Below are positions 41,926 to 54,396 of a DNA stretch of 64,000 nt, one piece after another. The translations under genes and the position numbers were made by a program. Under the pieces are notes generated by a model. That model searched no databases. It was not told the DNA's origin and saw only the letters and a program-made list of their open reading frames with translations. This DNA comes from Mycobacterium sp. 050128 (GTDB lineage Bacteria > Actinomycetota > Actinomycetes > Mycobacteriales > Mycobacteriaceae), in the NCBI RefSeq assembly GCF_036409155.1, contig NZ_JAZGLW010000005.1, positions 186,001 to 250,000 of the forward strand. Reading direction: 5' to 3'. The stretch's first letter is position 1; each line of letters begins with the position of its first letter.

Positions 41926-44094
41926 TTAGGCGCCCCGGTGCCGCTCCATCAGCGACTCCTGGTGGTCGCGCACGGAGTGACCTTCCCGTGGCGACGCGAT
42001 CCACTGCCCGTCGGACTCGAGTTCCCAGCACCGCGTGGACGGGTCCAGTGCCGAGTCGAACAAGTCGTTCAGATAGGAGGTGAGCTTCGGGTCCTTGACC
42101 TGAACCAGCGCCTCGACGCGACGGTCGAGATTGCGGTGCATCATGTCGGCGCTGCCGATCCAGAACTCGTTGATGCGATTGAAATGCATGATCCGCGAGT
42201 GCTCCAGGTACCGGCCGAGGATCGAGCGCACGGAGATGTTCTCCGAGAAGCCTTGCGTGCGCGGGCGCAGCGCGCAGATTCCGCGCACCACCACCTCGAC
42301 TTGCACACCGGCCCGCGACGCGCGATACAACGCGTCGATCACCTGCTCGTCGACCAGAGCGTTCATCTTCATCCGGATCCGGCCGCCGCCGTGTTCGCGG
42401 TGCGCCGCGATCTCGAGATCGACGCGTTCGATGATGCCCTTCCGAATGCTGTGCGGGGCAACCAAGAGATTGCGGTAGGAAACCTTGCGCGAGTAGCCGG
42501 TCAGCGAATTGAACAAGTCGGTCAGGTCGGCTCCGATCTCGGGAGACGCCGTGAGCAGACCGACGTCCTCGTAGAGCCGCGCGGTCTTTCCGTTGTAGTT
42601 GCCGGTCCCAATGTGGCAGTAGCGCCGAATGGTTGAACCTTCGCGGCGCACCACCAGGCAGGTCTTGCAGTGCGTCTTGAGCCCGACGTAGCCGTAGACG
42701 ACGTGCACGCCCGATTGCTCAAGGGTGCGTGCCCAGCGGATGTTGGCCTGCTCGTCGAAGCGTGCCTTGATCTCCACCATTGCCACGACTTGCTTTCCGG
42801 CCTCGGCGGCTTGGATCAGCGCCCGAACGATCGGCGAGTCACCGGAGGTGCGGTACAGCGTTTGCTTGATCGCCAGCACGTTGGGGTCGGCGGCGGCCTG
42901 CTCGATGAATCGCTGCACGCTCGTGGAGAACGACTCATACGGATGGTGAAGCAGCACATCGCCTTCGCGCAGCGTTGCGAAGATGCTCTTGGGTGTTTCC
43001 TTGTCGGCGAACGCTGGACTGGTGGCCGGAACGAAGGTCCAGTCCTTGAGCGCCGGCCGGTCGATGCCGTAGATCTGCCACAGCGACGAGAGGTCCAGCA
43101 GCCCGGGAACTTCGATGACATCGCTGGGATTTACGTCGAGTTCGCGCAGCAGCAGCTCCAACATGCTCTCGGTCATGTCGTCGGCGATCTCGAGTCGCAC
43201 CGGCGAGCCGAACCGCCGGCGCGCCAATTCTCGTTCCAGCGCCTGCAATAGGTCTTCGTCGCGGTCCTCTTCAACCTCATAGTCGGCGTTGCGGGTAATG
43301 CGGAACGCGTGGTGCTCGACGATTTCCATGCCGGGGAACAGCTCCGGGAGGAACGCCGCGATCAGCTCTTCCGTCGGCAGGTAGCGAACGACGGCGTTGC
43401 CCTCCTCGCCGCTGAGTTCGACGAAGCGATCGACGTTGTCGGGCACCTTGACTCGGGCGAAGTGCTGGCCACCGTCGTCCTTGACCGTGACGGCCAGGTT
43501 CAGGCTCAGGCCGCTCACGAACGGGAACGGGTGCGCCGGGTCGACGGCGAGCGGGGTCAGGACCGGGAAGACCTGCTCGGTGAAATAGGTCGACAGTTCG
43601 TCGCGCTCAGCCTGATCCAAATCGGCCCACGTGACGATATAAATGCCTTCTTGCGCGAGCGCCGGGCGCACCGAGTCGAGGAACTCGCGCGCATGCCGGG
43701 TCGCGATCCGCTGCGTCTGCTCGCCGATGCGCGCCAATTGCTCACGCGGTGTCAGGCCGTCGGCCGAGCGGACCGACAACCCCATCTCGTCGCGACGCTT
43801 GAGGCCCGCGACCCGGACCATGTAGAACTCGTCGAGGTTGGACGCGAAGATCGCCAGGAATTTGGCCCGCTCCAACAGCGGCAGCGAGGTGTCGGCTGCC
43901 AATGCCAGCACCCGCGCGTTGAAGTCCAGCCAGCTCAGTTCACGGTTGAGGTACCGGTCCTCCGGCAGCGCATCATCGATCGCCGCGTGGGTAGTAGCAG
44001 GGGGTGCTCCCAGGGCGCTGTCGCCGGGTTGCCACACAGTTTCGTCAAGCCGTGCTTCAGCTTCGATTTCGGTCACGATGGAATCATTGCTCAT
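41926..44094 (-). CDS. ppk: Polyphosphate kinase
   Basis: Ppk1 (722 residues) reversibly makes polyphosphate from ATP. The N-terminal domain has [20 protein letters not shown] and [17 protein letters not shown]. Family segments downstream include [47 protein letters not shown] and [14 protein letters not shown], with the autophosphorylated histidine in the GLKTHCK/HIGTGNY half. The start is ATG at 44094; GTG at 44097 is directly upstream and equally possible. It lies between fbiD and mutT1 on the minus strand. Confidence 0.95.
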   Translation of the reverse strand: MSNDSIVTEIEAEARLDETVWQPGDSALGAPPATTHAAIDDALPEDRYLNRELSWLDFNARVLALAADTSLPLLERAKFLAIFASNLDEFYMVRVAGLKRRDEMGLSVRSADGLTPREQLARIGEQTQRIATRHAREFLDSVRPALAQEGIYIVTWADLDQAERDELSTYFTEQVFPVLTPLAVDPAHPFPFVSGLSLNLAVTVKDDGGQHFARVKVPDNVDRFVELSGEEGNAVVRYLPTEELIAAFLPELFPGMEIVEHHAFRITRNADYEVEEDRDEDLLQALERELARRRFGSPVRLEIADDMTESMLELLLRELDVNPSDVIEVPGLLDLSSLWQIYGIDRPALKDWTFVPATSPAFADKETPKSIFATLREGDVLLHHPYESFSTSVQRFIEQAAADPNVLAIKQTLYRTSGDSPIVRALIQAAEAGKQVVAMVEIKARFDEQANIRWARTLEQSGVHVVYGYVGLKTHCKTCLVVRREGSTIRRYCHIGTGNYNGKTARLYEDVGLLTASPEIGADLTDLFNSLTGYSRKVSYRNLLVAPHSIRKGIIERVDLEIAAHREHGGGRIRMKMNALVDEQVIDALYRASRAGVQVEVVVRGICALRPRTQGFSENISVRSILGRYLEHSRIMHFNRINEFWIGSADMMHRNLDRRVEALVQVKDPKLTSYLNDLFDSALDPSTRCWELESDGQWIASPREGHSVRDHQESLMERHRGA

Positions 44095-44177
44095 CACCGG
44101 GTGGTGCTGCTAGCGCTCGGTAGAGATCCATCCGCCGTTGGCGCGCCGTTCATCCCCCGGACAGGTTTGCTACGCCC

Positions 44178-45985
<1,808 letters not shown>

Positions 45986-46073
45986 GCGCGCCGCCGGCCG
46001 GCGCTCCGGCAAAATCCCGCTACCGGTCGGCGTTCCGACCTGTCGGCCTCCCAACCGGTAGCCTCTCCAGGTT

Positions 46074-47216
46074 GTGAACGCCAGTGATGCGACCAACCGG
46101 CCCTCGGTGTCAGGGGGCAGCCGGGTGCGCGTTGCTGTCGTCTTCGGTGGGCGCAGCAACGAGCACGCCATCTCGTGCGTGTCCGCGGGCAGCATTCTGC
46201 GCAACCTCGACCCGCAGCGATTCGATGTGGTCGCGATCGGCATCACCCCCGAAGGCTCGTGGGTGCTCACCGACGGCGATCCGGACGCGCTGGCGATCAG
46301 TAACCGGCAACTGCCCGCGGTGACCACCGAATCGGGAACCGAGCTGGCGCTGCCGGCCGATCCGCGGCGCAGCGGCCAGTTGGTGTCACTACCGCCGGGC
46401 GCCGGTGAAGTCCTGGGTTCGGTCGACGTGGTCTTCCCGGTTCTGCACGGCCCCTACGGCGAGGACGGCACGATCCAGGGGCTGCTCGAACTCGCCGATG
46501 TGCCCTACGTCGGTGCCGGAGTGCTGTCCAGCGCCGTCGGGATGGACAAGGAATTCACCAAGAAGCTGCTTGTCGCCGAGGGGATTCCGGTCGGACCGTA
46601 TGTGGTACTGCGCCCGTCGCAGCAGCTGCTGGCACCCGAGGAGCGCGAGCGGCTGGGTTTGCCGGTGTTCGTCAAACCCGCGCGGGGTGGTTCGTCGATC
46701 GGGGTCAGCCGGGTAGCGAGTTGGGACGAACTGGCCGCCGCGGTGGCCGATGCTCGCCGGCACGATCCGAAGGTGATCGTCGAAGCGGCGATCAATGGTC
46801 GCGAGCTGGAGTGCGGTGTGCTCGAAATGCCGGACGGCACAATAGAAGCCAGCACGGTGGGGGAGATCCGGGTGGCCGGTGTGCGCGGTCGCGAGGACGG
46901 CTTCTACGACTTCGAAACGAAATACCTCGACGATGCAGCCGAATTGGACGTGCCCGCCAAGGTCGACGACGAGATCGCAGACGACGTGCGTCAATTGGCA
47001 ATCCGGGCGTTCAAGGCCATCGACTGCCAGGGCCTGGCCCGGGTGGACTTCTTCCTCACCGAGGACGGTCCGGTGATCAACGAGGTCAACACGATGCCGG
47101 GGTTCACCACGATCTCGATGTACCCGAGGATGTGGGCGGCCAGCGGCATCGACTACCGGAGTCTCTTGGCCACCATGGTCGAAACCGCTCTGGCCCGGGG
47201 CACGGGTCTGCGCTAA
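46074..47216 (+). CDS. ddl: D-alanine-D-alanine ligase
   Basis: Ddl (380 residues) joins two D-Ala using ATP for peptidoglycan precursors and is a target of D-cycloserine. ATP-grasp features are [20 protein letters not shown] (substrate Glu), [36 protein letters not shown] (glycine loop) and [22 protein letters not shown] for Mg2+ binding. The start is GTG at 46074. The stop overlaps that of the convergent DUF3515 gene by three bases. Confidence 0.95.
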   Translation: MNASDATNRPSVSGGSRVRVAVVFGGRSNEHAISCVSAGSILRNLDPQRFDVVAIGITPEGSWVLTDGDPDALAISNRQLPAVTTESGTELALPADPRRSGQLVSLPPGAGEVLGSVDVVFPVLHGPYGEDGTIQGLLELADVPYVGAGVLSSAVGMDKEFTKKLLVAEGIPVGPYVVLRPSQQLLAPEERERLGLPVFVKPARGGSSIGVSRVASWDELAAAVADARRHDPKVIVEAAINGRELECGVLEMPDGTIEASTVGEIRVAGVRGREDGFYDFETKYLDDAAELDVPAKVDDEIADDVRQLAIRAFKAIDCQGLARVDFFLTEDGPVINEVNTMPGFTTISMYPRMWAASGIDYRSLLATMVETALARGTGLR

Positions 47217-47818
47217 CGCTCACCGGGCCGGGCGGGGTCGATCGGCACCGCGGTGATGGTGTGGTCGATCACCTCGGAAAGCTGCTGGATCGGTGTGGGT
47301 CCGGATCCCGACGGCAGGGTCAGCGCCAGATATACCGGCCGGTCCACCGTGTACCAGGTGGATCTGCCTGCGTCACCAGCGGATTGCTGCTCGGCCGCCA
47401 CCTCGAACCATTGCACCCGGTCGACGATCTGGATCGGGGACCCCACCACAAAGGCGGTCGGACGGTCGAGCCCGCAGCGCAACACCACCGGCTCGTTGCC
47501 GGTCGCGGTGCGCCAGGCGGTCGCGCCCTCGGGTGCCGGCTGTGCCAGCGGTGCGCGCTGATAGTCGCCGAGCCGCTGCGGCAGCGCCGCCGACAGCGCG
47601 TGGCATGCCGGGCTGCCGGCCTGCGGCGCCGGCACGGTGGGAAGGGCGACCGGCTGCGGCGGCGCTTCGCGAGTTGCCGCGATGACAAGCACGATGCCGA
47701 TGGCGAGGACCGCCACCACAACCGCGGCGATGAGCAGGGCCCGCGGCGGTCCGCCTGGGTCGTCGGAGTCCGAACCGGTCATCATCGCCCGGCCGTCGAC
47801 GGCCGTAGCGTCGACCAC
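47213..47818 (-). CDS. DUF3515 membrane-anchored protein (Rv2980-type)
   Basis: This 201-residue protein has one N-terminal transmembrane helix (about 27-48, [22 protein letters not shown]). The outer domain has paired cysteines (SPACHAL and LRCGLD) and a conserved [13 protein letters not shown] segment typical of DUF3515. GTG at 47818 has GGGAGG 6 bases upstream, a good ribosome-binding site; ATG codons at 47785 and 47782 are later alternatives. It is convergent with ddl and divergent from thiL. Function is unknown. Confidence 0.8.
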   Translation of the reverse strand: MVDATAVDGRAMMTGSDSDDPGGPPRALLIAAVVVAVLAIGIVLVIAATREAPPQPVALPTVPAPQAGSPACHALSAALPQRLGDYQRAPLAQPAPEGATAWRTATGNEPVVLRCGLDRPTAFVVGSPIQIVDRVQWFEVAAEQQSAGDAGRSTWYTVDRPVYLALTLPSGSGPTPIQQLSEVIDHTITAVPIDPARPGER

Positions 47819-47932
47819 CGGGCACCTCCCATCTCATACACTGGCGCCGTCCGCCCGCGCGGGGCGGGACCAAACTTACCGCAGGTCGGACCGCTGTACG
47901 AGAGCCTTTAGTACCACGCCGGAGGAGGTGAC

Positions 47933-48901
47933 GTGCGCGAGGAAGTAGCGGGCGATTCGCCCACCCTGGGGCAGCTCGGTGAATTCGCCGTCATCGACCG
48001 GCTGGTGCGCGGCCGGGTGCAGCCCGATGCGGTGCTGCTGGGCCCGGGTGACGACGCGGCGGTGGTATCGGCCGGCGACGGCCGCAGCGTGGTGTCGACC
48101 GACATGCTGGTGGCGGGCCGGCATTTCCGGCTGGACTGGTCCACGCCGCATGACGTCGGACGCAAGGCGATAGCCCAGAACGCCGCGGACATCGAGGCGA
48201 TGGGCGGGCGGGCCACGGCGTTCGTCGTCGGCTTCGGCGCCCCCGCCGATACGCCGACGGCGGACGCGGACGCGTTGGTCGACGGAATGTGGGATGAGGC
48301 AGCGCGAGTCGGCGCCGGCATCGTCGGCGGCGACCTGGTCAGCTCCCCGCTATGGGTGTTGTCGGTGGCGGTGTTGGGCGACTTGGGCGGCCGGGCCCCG
48401 GTGTTGCGCTCTGGGGCAAAGCCCGGCGCGGTGCTTGCCGTCGCCGGTGAACTGGGCCGCTCGGCAGCGGGATACTCGTTGTGGCACAACGAGATTAGTG
48501 GGTTCGACGAACTGCGTGCCCGCCATCTGGTGCCCGAGCCGCCCTACGGCCAGGGGGCGGCGGCCGCGGCCGCGGGTGCGCAGGCGATGATCGATGTCTC
48601 CGATGGCCTGGTCGCGGATCTGCGACATGTGGCCGACGCGTCGGGAGTGGGCATCGATTTGTCCACCGCGGCGCTGGCTCCCGATCGCGACGCGCTGAGC
48701 GCAGCCGCGGCGGCGGCCGGGATCGATCCATGGTCGTGGGTACTGGGCGGCGGTGAAGACCACGCTCTGGTGGCCTGTTTCGCCGGTGAGGTGCCGTCCG
48801 GGTGGCGCGTGATCGGGCGGGTGCTCGACGGGCCCGCCCGGGTACTCGTCGACGGCGCCCAGTGGCAGGGATACGCGGGCTGGCAGTCTTTCGCTCGGTG
48901 A
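47933..48901 (+). CDS. thiL: Thiamine-monophosphate kinase
   Basis: ThiL (322 residues) phosphorylates thiamine monophosphate to the active cofactor thiamine diphosphate, needed for example by IlvB. It starts LGEFAVIDRLVRG and has GPGDDAAVV and STDMLVAGRHFRLDWS for Mg-ATP binding, KAIAQNAADIEAMGGRATAF and GGDLVSSP. GTG at 47933 is preceded by GGAGGAGGTGAC. A short palindromic repeat separates it from ung. I recall insertion-sequence genes upstream of thiL in M. tuberculosis; none is here. Confidence 0.95.
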   Translation: MREEVAGDSPTLGQLGEFAVIDRLVRGRVQPDAVLLGPGDDAAVVSAGDGRSVVSTDMLVAGRHFRLDWSTPHDVGRKAIAQNAADIEAMGGRATAFVVGFGAPADTPTADADALVDGMWDEAARVGAGIVGGDLVSSPLWVLSVAVLGDLGGRAPVLRSGAKPGAVLAVAGELGRSAAGYSLWHNEISGFDELRARHLVPEPPYGQGAAAAAAGAQAMIDVSDGLVADLRHVADASGVGIDLSTAALAPDRDALSAAAAAAGIDPWSWVLGGGEDHALVACFAGEVPSGWRVIGRVLDGPARVLVDGAQWQGYAGWQSFAR

Positions 48902-48957
48902 CGATGCGGGCCGCGCGCGGCCCGGGGAGGAGCCGGGCAATCGTATCGGGAGGGCTA
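48902..48957 (+). repeat. Palindromic interspersed element between thiL and ung
   Basis: The sequence directly after the thiL TGA begins CGATGCGGGCC and contains the perfect 16-bp palindrome GGGCCGCGCGCGGCCC (48908-48923), followed by GGGGAGGAGCCGGGCAATCG. It has the same setting (right after a stop codon, GACGATGC start, GAGGAG motif) as the segments after ilvB and recG, but a different middle. It may be a member of a mycobacterial interspersed repeat family. Confidence 0.45.
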
Positions 48958-48967
48958 AGGTGGCGCA

Positions 48968-49651
48968 GTGACCGCGCGCCCGTTGAGTGAACTCGTCGAG
49001 CAGGGGTGGGCGGGTGCGCTCGAGCCGGTGGCCGAACAGGTGACCAAGATGGGGCAGTTTCTGCGCGACGAGATCGCAGCCGGCCGAAAATACCTGCCTG
49101 CCGGTCCGAATGTGTTGCGCGCCTTCACCTTTCCCTTCGACCAAGTGCGGGTGTTGATCGTCGGACAAGATCCCTACCCGACGCCGGGGCATGCGGTGGG
49201 CCTGAGCTTCTCGGTGGCTCCCGACGTGCGTCCGCTGCCGCGCAGTCTGTCCAACATCTTCGACGAGTACTCGGCCGACCTGGGTTACCCGCAACCGTCG
49301 TGCGGCGATCTGACGCCCTGGGCCCAGCGTGGCGTGCTGCTGTTGAACAGGGTCCTCACGGTTCGTCCGAGCAACCCGGCGTCGCATCGCGGCAAGGGCT
49401 GGGAAGCGGTCACCGAGTGTGCGATCCGCGCCCTGGTCGCGCGGTCGCAGCCGATGGTGGCGATCCTGTGGGGCCGCGACGCGTCCACCCTCAAACCGGT
49501 GCTGGCAGAGGGTAATTGCGTGGCGATCGAGTCGCCGCACCCCTCGCCGCTGTCCGCCTCGCGCGGATTCTTCGGCTCGCGTCCGTTCAGCCGCGCCAAC
49601 GACTTACTCACCGGGATGGGCGCCGACCCGATCGACTGGCGGCTGCCCTAA
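48968..49651 (+). CDS. ung: Uracil-DNA glycosylase
   Basis: Ung (227 residues) removes uracil from DNA to start base-excision repair, important in a GC-rich genome with frequent cytosine deamination. The catalytic aspartate is in [18 protein letters not shown] (D68). The histidine loop is [19 protein letters not shown] (about H191). [21 protein letters not shown] is also typical. The start is GTG at 48968. Its 3' end overlaps by four bases the end of the convergent dehydrogenase gene. Confidence 0.96.
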   Translation: MTARPLSELVEQGWAGALEPVAEQVTKMGQFLRDEIAAGRKYLPAGPNVLRAFTFPFDQVRVLIVGQDPYPTPGHAVGLSFSVAPDVRPLPRSLSNIFDEYSADLGYPQPSCGDLTPWAQRGVLLLNRVLTVRPSNPASHRGKGWEAVTECAIRALVARSQPMVAILWGRDASTLKPVLAEGNCVAIESPHPSPLSASRGFFGSRPFSRANDLLTGMGADPIDWRLP

Positions 49652-50484
49652 GCTCCCGATTCGGGGAAGTTCACGTCCTTCGTGACGGCTTTCCACTCTT
49701 CGATCGACGCCGACATCGCGGTGATCTTGTCGCGCATCGCCTTCAGCACGTCGCGGCCGAGCAGCAGCCGCAGCGGTGGATCGTCAAGCGTGGTGACCAT
49801 CAGCACCGCCTCGGCCACCTTGCGTGGGTCGCCCGGCAGATGGTCGGCGAACTGCTTGATCAGGTCCTTGCGCGCGGCCACGTCGGCGTAGGCGGCGATC
49901 GGGCTGCCCGATTCCTTCATCGACCGCGTGGCCCAGTCGGTACGGAAGGCGCCCGGCTCGATCGCGGTCACCTTGATACCCAGCGGCCGTACCTCGGTGG
50001 CCAGCGCCTCGGTTATGGCCTCGAGCGCGAACTTGGTCGAGGAGTAGTAGGCGTTGGGCGGGTTGGCCACTAGACCGGTCATCGACGAGATGTTGATGAT
50101 GTGGCCTGCGCCGCGGTCGCGCATGGCCGGCAGTACCGCCTTGATCATGTCGACGGCCCCGAAGTAGTTGACGTCGAACAACTTTCGCACCTCGGCGTCC
50201 TCACCCTCTTCCACCGAGGACAGGTAGCCGTGACCGGCGTTGTTGACCAGGACGTCGATCCCGCCGAACGCCTCGTCGGCCGCCGACACCGCCGCCGCGA
50301 TCTGGGCGCCATCGGTCACATCGAGCGCGACCGCGACGGCCCGGTCCCCGAATTCGTCGGCCAGATCCTGGACCGCCTCGGCCCGCCGCGCGGTCACCAC
50401 CACGCTGTGGCCGTCTTCCAATGCGGCGCGGGCGATCTCACGCCCGAATCCGGTGGAGCAACCCGTGATCAGCCAGCGCGCCAT
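49648..50484 (-). CDS. Short-chain dehydrogenase/reductase
   Basis: This 278-residue classical SDR has the cofactor motif [24 protein letters not shown], the catalytic serine in INISSMTG and YYSSTKF for the YxxxK pair. The C-terminus is extended relative to short SDRs. The substrate is not evident. It starts 1 base after the stop of the DUF1214-type gene on the same strand, so it belongs to the same minus-strand operon as the sulfotransferase-like and SnoaL-like genes. Confidence 0.9.
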   Translation of the reverse strand: MARWLITGCSTGFGREIARAALEDGHSVVVTARRAEAVQDLADEFGDRAVAVALDVTDGAQIAAAVSAADEAFGGIDVLVNNAGHGYLSSVEEGEDAEVRKLFDVNYFGAVDMIKAVLPAMRDRGAGHIINISSMTGLVANPPNAYYSSTKFALEAITEALATEVRPLGIKVTAIEPGAFRTDWATRSMKESGSPIAAYADVAARKDLIKQFADHLPGDPRKVAEAVLMVTTLDDPPLRLLLGRDVLKAMRDKITAMSASIEEWKAVTKDVNFPESGA

Positions 50485-50485
50485 C

Positions 50486-51730
50486 TCAGGCCGTCCCTTC
50501 CGGCAGCCGGCGCAGGTACGCCGTGCGCCGCTGCGCCAGCGCGGTGGCGCGCTCCTGGGGGCTCACCCGCGGCAAGTGCGGCACCTCGGCGTCGAGTCGA
50601 TCCAGCTTGATCACTCGTCCGCGAGCGCCGAGGTCCTCTCTGGGGCCGGTCTCGCCGAACTCCGCCATGCGCAGGGTCAGGATGGCCTCGCGCAGACCGT
50701 CGGAGTCGATCCAGTTCGCGACGCCGGGGTCGACCGGCGAGATCACGTAGGTGTAGGTGCCGTCCTCGCTTGCGATTGATTGCGCCTTGTTGAGGCTGCC
50801 GGTGCGGTCGACGATATCGAGTGTGGTGCCCCAGATATTGCTCAGTGGGACGGTGAAGTATTCGGCACCCCCGTCATTGAGGTCGACGACGAACGCTTCG
50901 TCGGGCTCGAGTTCGAAGCGGCCCATCACGTACACCTGGTTGCGCATCGCGCCGACCTTGTCCGCCGACCAGGCCAGGTTGAAATGGTTGGCCGGCATCT
51001 TGTACACGCCATGGCTGAGCTTGCCGGTGAAGTTGGCGAAATATTCCATCATCGCCGCGGTCGCCTCGGCCTGCTCGTCGAGCGTGCGCGCAGGAGTTGC
51101 CGGTGCGCCGCCAAGTCGTTGCACCTCAATGTAATTGGGGTCGTCGCGGCCCCAGTCCAGCAGCACATCGCGGATGTAGAACTCGTGAGCTTGCGGCGAG
51201 GTCTGCACATGGTTTTCCCGCCCATTGGCCGGGTCGGCATCCACGGTGATGGTGTAGCCGCCGTCGGAATCGACCTTCATGGTGCGGCCGTTGAGCACGT
51301 TGACGGTGCCCATGTTGGCGTCCCACAGCGTGAAGTAGTTCTCGGTCATCCGGTGCTCGCCGACTCGGCCGCGGATCTCGTAACGCTCGTCGCCCGAGAT
51401 CGGGATCACCCGATACACGCTGTCGGGATTGTCGATGCCCCAACGTGATCCGGGAATACGACGGCCCTGCACCGGGTGTGCCAGCCGGGTGATGCAGCTG
51501 ACCTTGGGCCGCAACTTGTCCTGATTGGACGACCACACCGCCGCCGAGAACATCACCTCGGCGAACGAATCGTCGAACCGCTCGCGCATCGCGTCCGACG
51601 CCTTGGCCCGCCCCAGCCAGGTCTCGGCCACCGTTCGATAGGCGGCCTTTACGGTCGGGTGCTCGATCAGGTCGAGGGCGGCCAGCTCCTGTTCGCGCTG
51701 GGATGCGGTCGAGACTGGATCGTCAGGCAT
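50486..51730 (-). CDS. DUF1214-domain protein
   Basis: This 414-residue protein has the C-terminal beta-rich DUF1214 region (segments GAEYFTVPLSNIWGTTLDI, TYTYVISPVDPGVANWIDSDG and REAILTLRMAEFG). An N-terminal region contains VYRVIPISGDERYEIRG. No enzyme residues are recognised. The ATG at 51730 overlaps the 3' end of the sulfotransferase-like gene by 8 bases, and its stop is 1 base before the SDR start, so three genes are tightly coupled. I recall a sulfotransferase/SDR/DUF1214-like set near the KstR-regulated cholesterol genes of M. tuberculosis. That suggests a lipid-like substrate but is not proof. Confidence 0.75.
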   Translation of the reverse strand: MPDDPVSTASQREQELAALDLIEHPTVKAAYRTVAETWLGRAKASDAMRERFDDSFAEVMFSAAVWSSNQDKLRPKVSCITRLAHPVQGRRIPGSRWGIDNPDSVYRVIPISGDERYEIRGRVGEHRMTENYFTLWDANMGTVNVLNGRTMKVDSDGGYTITVDADPANGRENHVQTSPQAHEFYIRDVLLDWGRDDPNYIEVQRLGGAPATPARTLDEQAEATAAMMEYFANFTGKLSHGVYKMPANHFNLAWSADKVGAMRNQVYVMGRFELEPDEAFVVDLNDGGAEYFTVPLSNIWGTTLDIVDRTGSLNKAQSIASEDGTYTYVISPVDPGVANWIDSDGLREAILTLRMAEFGETGPREDLGARGRVIKLDRLDAEVPHLPRVSPQERATALAQRRTAYLRRLPEGTA

Positions 51731-52928
51731 GCGCAGTTCCTCCGATGTGCTGTTCAAAACGCTTGTTGTACAGAGTGAATCGCTCGTCGACCTGCTCGGC
51801 GCGCAGGCCGTACTTCTGCAGCCCGTAGGGCGGGCGGGCGGCCTCGCGCGGACGCTCGACCAGCCAGCGCCGCATCGCATCCTCGGCGTCACCGGTGAGC
51901 GGCAGGCCGACGGCGTCGTAAACGCGGGCCACCTGTCCGATCGGATCGGCCACCGCGTCGTCGAATCCGATGTCGGTCACCACGGCGGCGTCGTCAGTCC
52001 AGCCGTCGCGGGTCGACATGGCCCGATCGTTGGTCCAGCCCATCCGCTGCAGCCACTGCGCGCCCACCCGATGTACATCGACGGTGTCGGCGTGCATCGC
52101 GTGCAGGGTGGCGTTCAGGCTGGCGCCCGAGGCGATCGTGGTGCGCGGGTCGCGGTGCATGTGCACGATGTGCAGGTCGGGGAAGCGCGCGCGCAGCAGG
52201 TCCAGATAGCCAAGGTGTGCGGGCGATTTCAGCACCCAGCGCTGCAGGGGGCGGTGCCGCCCCAACTGACTTTGCCGCTTCTGCCATTGGACGAATTGGA
52301 GCATGCGGTGCAGGTAGTCGTAGGCGGGGGAGAAGTCCTGCTCGTCGAGCCAGGACCGGTAATGCGGAAGGTGTGCACCGGATTCGGGGACATGGGACAG
52401 AAACGCGTCGGCCAAAAAGACGATCTCTTCTTCGGCTTCGCGTGCGTACATCGGGTGGATGGCGAACAGATCCGGCGCCAGTTCGCGCGATTTCGCTTCG
52501 CGCGCTTCGCTGATCGCGATGCGGGGATCCTCGGCAGCGCCGAAACGATAGTCGAGCCGCGGCGCGACCTCGACAACCTCCCAGCCGTAGGCGCAGACGA
52601 AACGCGGATCGGCGGCCAGCAGTCGCTGCAATAGGGTGGTGCCGCTGCGCATCATTCCGACGACGACGATCGGCGCGGCGACCTGCTCGTCGAGGATCTC
52701 CGGGTGTCGGCGGATCCACTCCTGGGTGCGAAGCCGCATGCGCAGGCTGTGCACGATGCCGGAGCGCAGGATGTGCACGCCGATGGTGTTGAGGTCGGCG
52801 TGCGCGTAGGCGTCCAGCAGCACCCGCAGCGGGCCCTCGAATTCGCCGGGGCCCCAATCGGTTAGCGTCTCTTTGCGCTGCGCGTCGGCCAGCACGCCGA
52901 CGGGGTCAAAGGTGCTGGAGGCTGCCAC
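51723..52928 (-). CDS. Sulfotransferase-family protein
   Basis: This 401-residue protein has the 5'-PSB phosphosulfate-binding motif VVVGMMRSGTTLLQRLLA (about 87-104) and a later 3'-phosphate region, HMHRDPRTTIASGASLN. Both are typical of PAPS-dependent sulfotransferases of the Sulfotransfer_3 group. The acceptor is unknown, and some relatives may use other donors. GTG at 52928 is chosen because it lies 5 bases after the SnoaL-like gene stop; a longer start at 53000 would overlap that gene. Its end overlaps the DUF1214 gene start. Confidence 0.82.
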   Translation of the reverse strand: MAASSTFDPVGVLADAQRKETLTDWGPGEFEGPLRVLLDAYAHADLNTIGVHILRSGIVHSLRMRLRTQEWIRRHPEILDEQVAAPIVVVGMMRSGTTLLQRLLAADPRFVCAYGWEVVEVAPRLDYRFGAAEDPRIAISEAREAKSRELAPDLFAIHPMYAREAEEEIVFLADAFLSHVPESGAHLPHYRSWLDEQDFSPAYDYLHRMLQFVQWQKRQSQLGRHRPLQRWVLKSPAHLGYLDLLRARFPDLHIVHMHRDPRTTIASGASLNATLHAMHADTVDVHRVGAQWLQRMGWTNDRAMSTRDGWTDDAAVVTDIGFDDAVADPIGQVARVYDAVGLPLTGDAEDAMRRWLVERPREAARPPYGLQKYGLRAEQVDERFTLYNKRFEQHIGGTAHA

Positions 52929-52933
52929 GCGTT

Positions 52934-53377
52934 TCAGAACTTCAGGTGCTGGCTGACGTCGCCGACCTGGTCGACGAACATGATGCGGCTGTCGAACCAC
53001 CAGGCTCCGTCCACCCGGTGGAAGGTGTCCTTGTAGTGCCCGGTGACGATCACCTGCAGCGGAAGCTCGGGGGTGGCCTGCGTGACGCAGTAGTAGGACG
53101 TGCTGCGTGCGGTGCCCGCGGCCTCGTCGACGTGCAGCTGCACGTTGCTGGTGTTGTGTTTGGTCTTCGGGGTGCCGTCCTCGTAGATACGGGTGGCCAT
53201 GTCGTACATCTGGCGCACCCGGGCGGACCCTTCGAACACCGTCTCCGGCGGGCCGTCTTCCATGCCGCAGATGCGGCCGTGCGCGAAAAGCCCGGCCACC
53301 CCGTCCAGGTCGCCACCGTCGAGGAGCTCGGCGTACGTGTAGATCAGGTTGGTGATTTCGCGTCCGCTGTCACTCAT
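52934..53377 (-). CDS. SnoaL-like (NTF2-fold) protein
   Basis: This 147-residue NTF2/SnoaL-fold protein begins SDSGREITNLIYTYAELLDGGDLDGVAGLF. It contains GHYKDTFHRVDGAWWFDSRIMFVDQ, the cone-shaped-barrel end segments of the family. Members act as ketosteroid-isomerase-like or dehydratase-like enzymes, and are also found as ring-hydroxylation partners. The ATG at 53377 gives the usual length. It heads the minus-strand operon with sulfotransferase, DUF1214 and SDR genes, and is divergent from another SDR. Confidence 0.85.
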   Translation of the reverse strand: MSDSGREITNLIYTYAELLDGGDLDGVAGLFAHGRICGMEDGPPETVFEGSARVRQMYDMATRIYEDGTPKTKHNTSNVQLHVDEAAGTARSTSYYCVTQATPELPLQVIVTGHYKDTFHRVDGAWWFDSRIMFVDQVGDVSQHLKF

Positions 53378-53438
53378 GCAGACCATGTTGGCAGAGCTGA
53401 CCCAACTTACATAGAACCGCCCATTACTCTTAATCGCC

Positions 53439-54329
53439 GTGACGTTACCTTGGACGCCGAGCCGCCTCGGCAACTTGACCGGCAAGCGAGTCATCGTGAC
53501 GGGGGCAACCAACGGCGTCGGCCTGGGCACCGCGCAGGCGCTGACCAAAGCCGGTGCCCACGTGATCCTGGCCGTACGCAACACCGACCTGGGCAAGCAG
53601 CGCGCCGCGGAGATGGGCGGCTCGACATCGGTGATCAAGCTCGATCTCGCGGACTTGTCCTCGGTGCGGGCCTTCCCCGATCAGGTCGACGGGGACATCG
53701 ACATCCTGATCAACAACGCCGGCACCCTCTGCGACCATCGCACGGAAACCGTCGACGGCTTCGAGATGACGCTGGGCACCAACCTGCTCGGGCCGTTCGC
53801 GTTGACCAATCTGCTGCTGCCGCGGGTGCGTTCGCAGATCATCAACGTCGGCTCCGATGCGCACAAGTCGGCCACGCTGCGCCTCGACGACATGCACCTG
53901 CGTCGCAACAAGTGGACGCGGCTGGGCGCCTATGCCATGTCCAAGCTCGGGGTCATGCTGTGGGGGCTTGACCTGGATCGCCGGCTGCGCGCCGCCGGAT
54001 CGCCGATCGTCACTCAACTGACTCATCCCGGATGGGTGGCCTCGAACCTGTCGAACATCTCGGACGCGCCGCTGATGTCGTTGGTGCAAAAGGGCGTCAC
54101 AGTCGTGGCCGACCGGTTCGCCAACGACATCGCCGAAGGCGCGGCCACCACGTTGTACTGCATCAGCGAGCCGGTGCCGCCGGGCAGCTTCGTCGGTGTC
54201 AGCGGCAGGCTCGGCCTGCGCGGTGAGCCGGCGCTGATCGGCCGCACACCGCTGGCGTCAAACTATGACGTGGCCGCCCGCCTGGTTGCTTTCGCCGAAG
54301 AGCAAACGGGCACAACGCTGCCCCTGTAG
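53439..54329 (+). CDS. Short-chain dehydrogenase/reductase (retinol-dehydrogenase-like)
   Basis: This 296-residue SDR has VIVTGATNGVGLGTAQAL, NNAGTL, INVGSDAHKS (the serine position) and the YAMSKLG motif. The layout resembles the oxidoreductase/retinol-dehydrogenase-like subfamily often paired with lipophilic substrates. GTG at 53439 is used. It is divergent from the SnoaL-like gene and lies 67 bases upstream of another SDR on the same strand. Confidence 0.9.
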   Translation: MTLPWTPSRLGNLTGKRVIVTGATNGVGLGTAQALTKAGAHVILAVRNTDLGKQRAAEMGGSTSVIKLDLADLSSVRAFPDQVDGDIDILINNAGTLCDHRTETVDGFEMTLGTNLLGPFALTNLLLPRVRSQIINVGSDAHKSATLRLDDMHLRRNKWTRLGAYAMSKLGVMLWGLDLDRRLRAAGSPIVTQLTHPGWVASNLSNISDAPLMSLVQKGVTVVADRFANDIAEGAATTLYCISEPVPPGSFVGVSGRLGLRGEPALIGRTPLASNYDVAARLVAFAEEQTGTTLPL

Positions 54330-54396
54330 CGGCCTGTTCGTACGCCATCCTCCCCTGCTGGAGATGTGATGGCCGCAGGCAGGTACGTTGCCCGTC

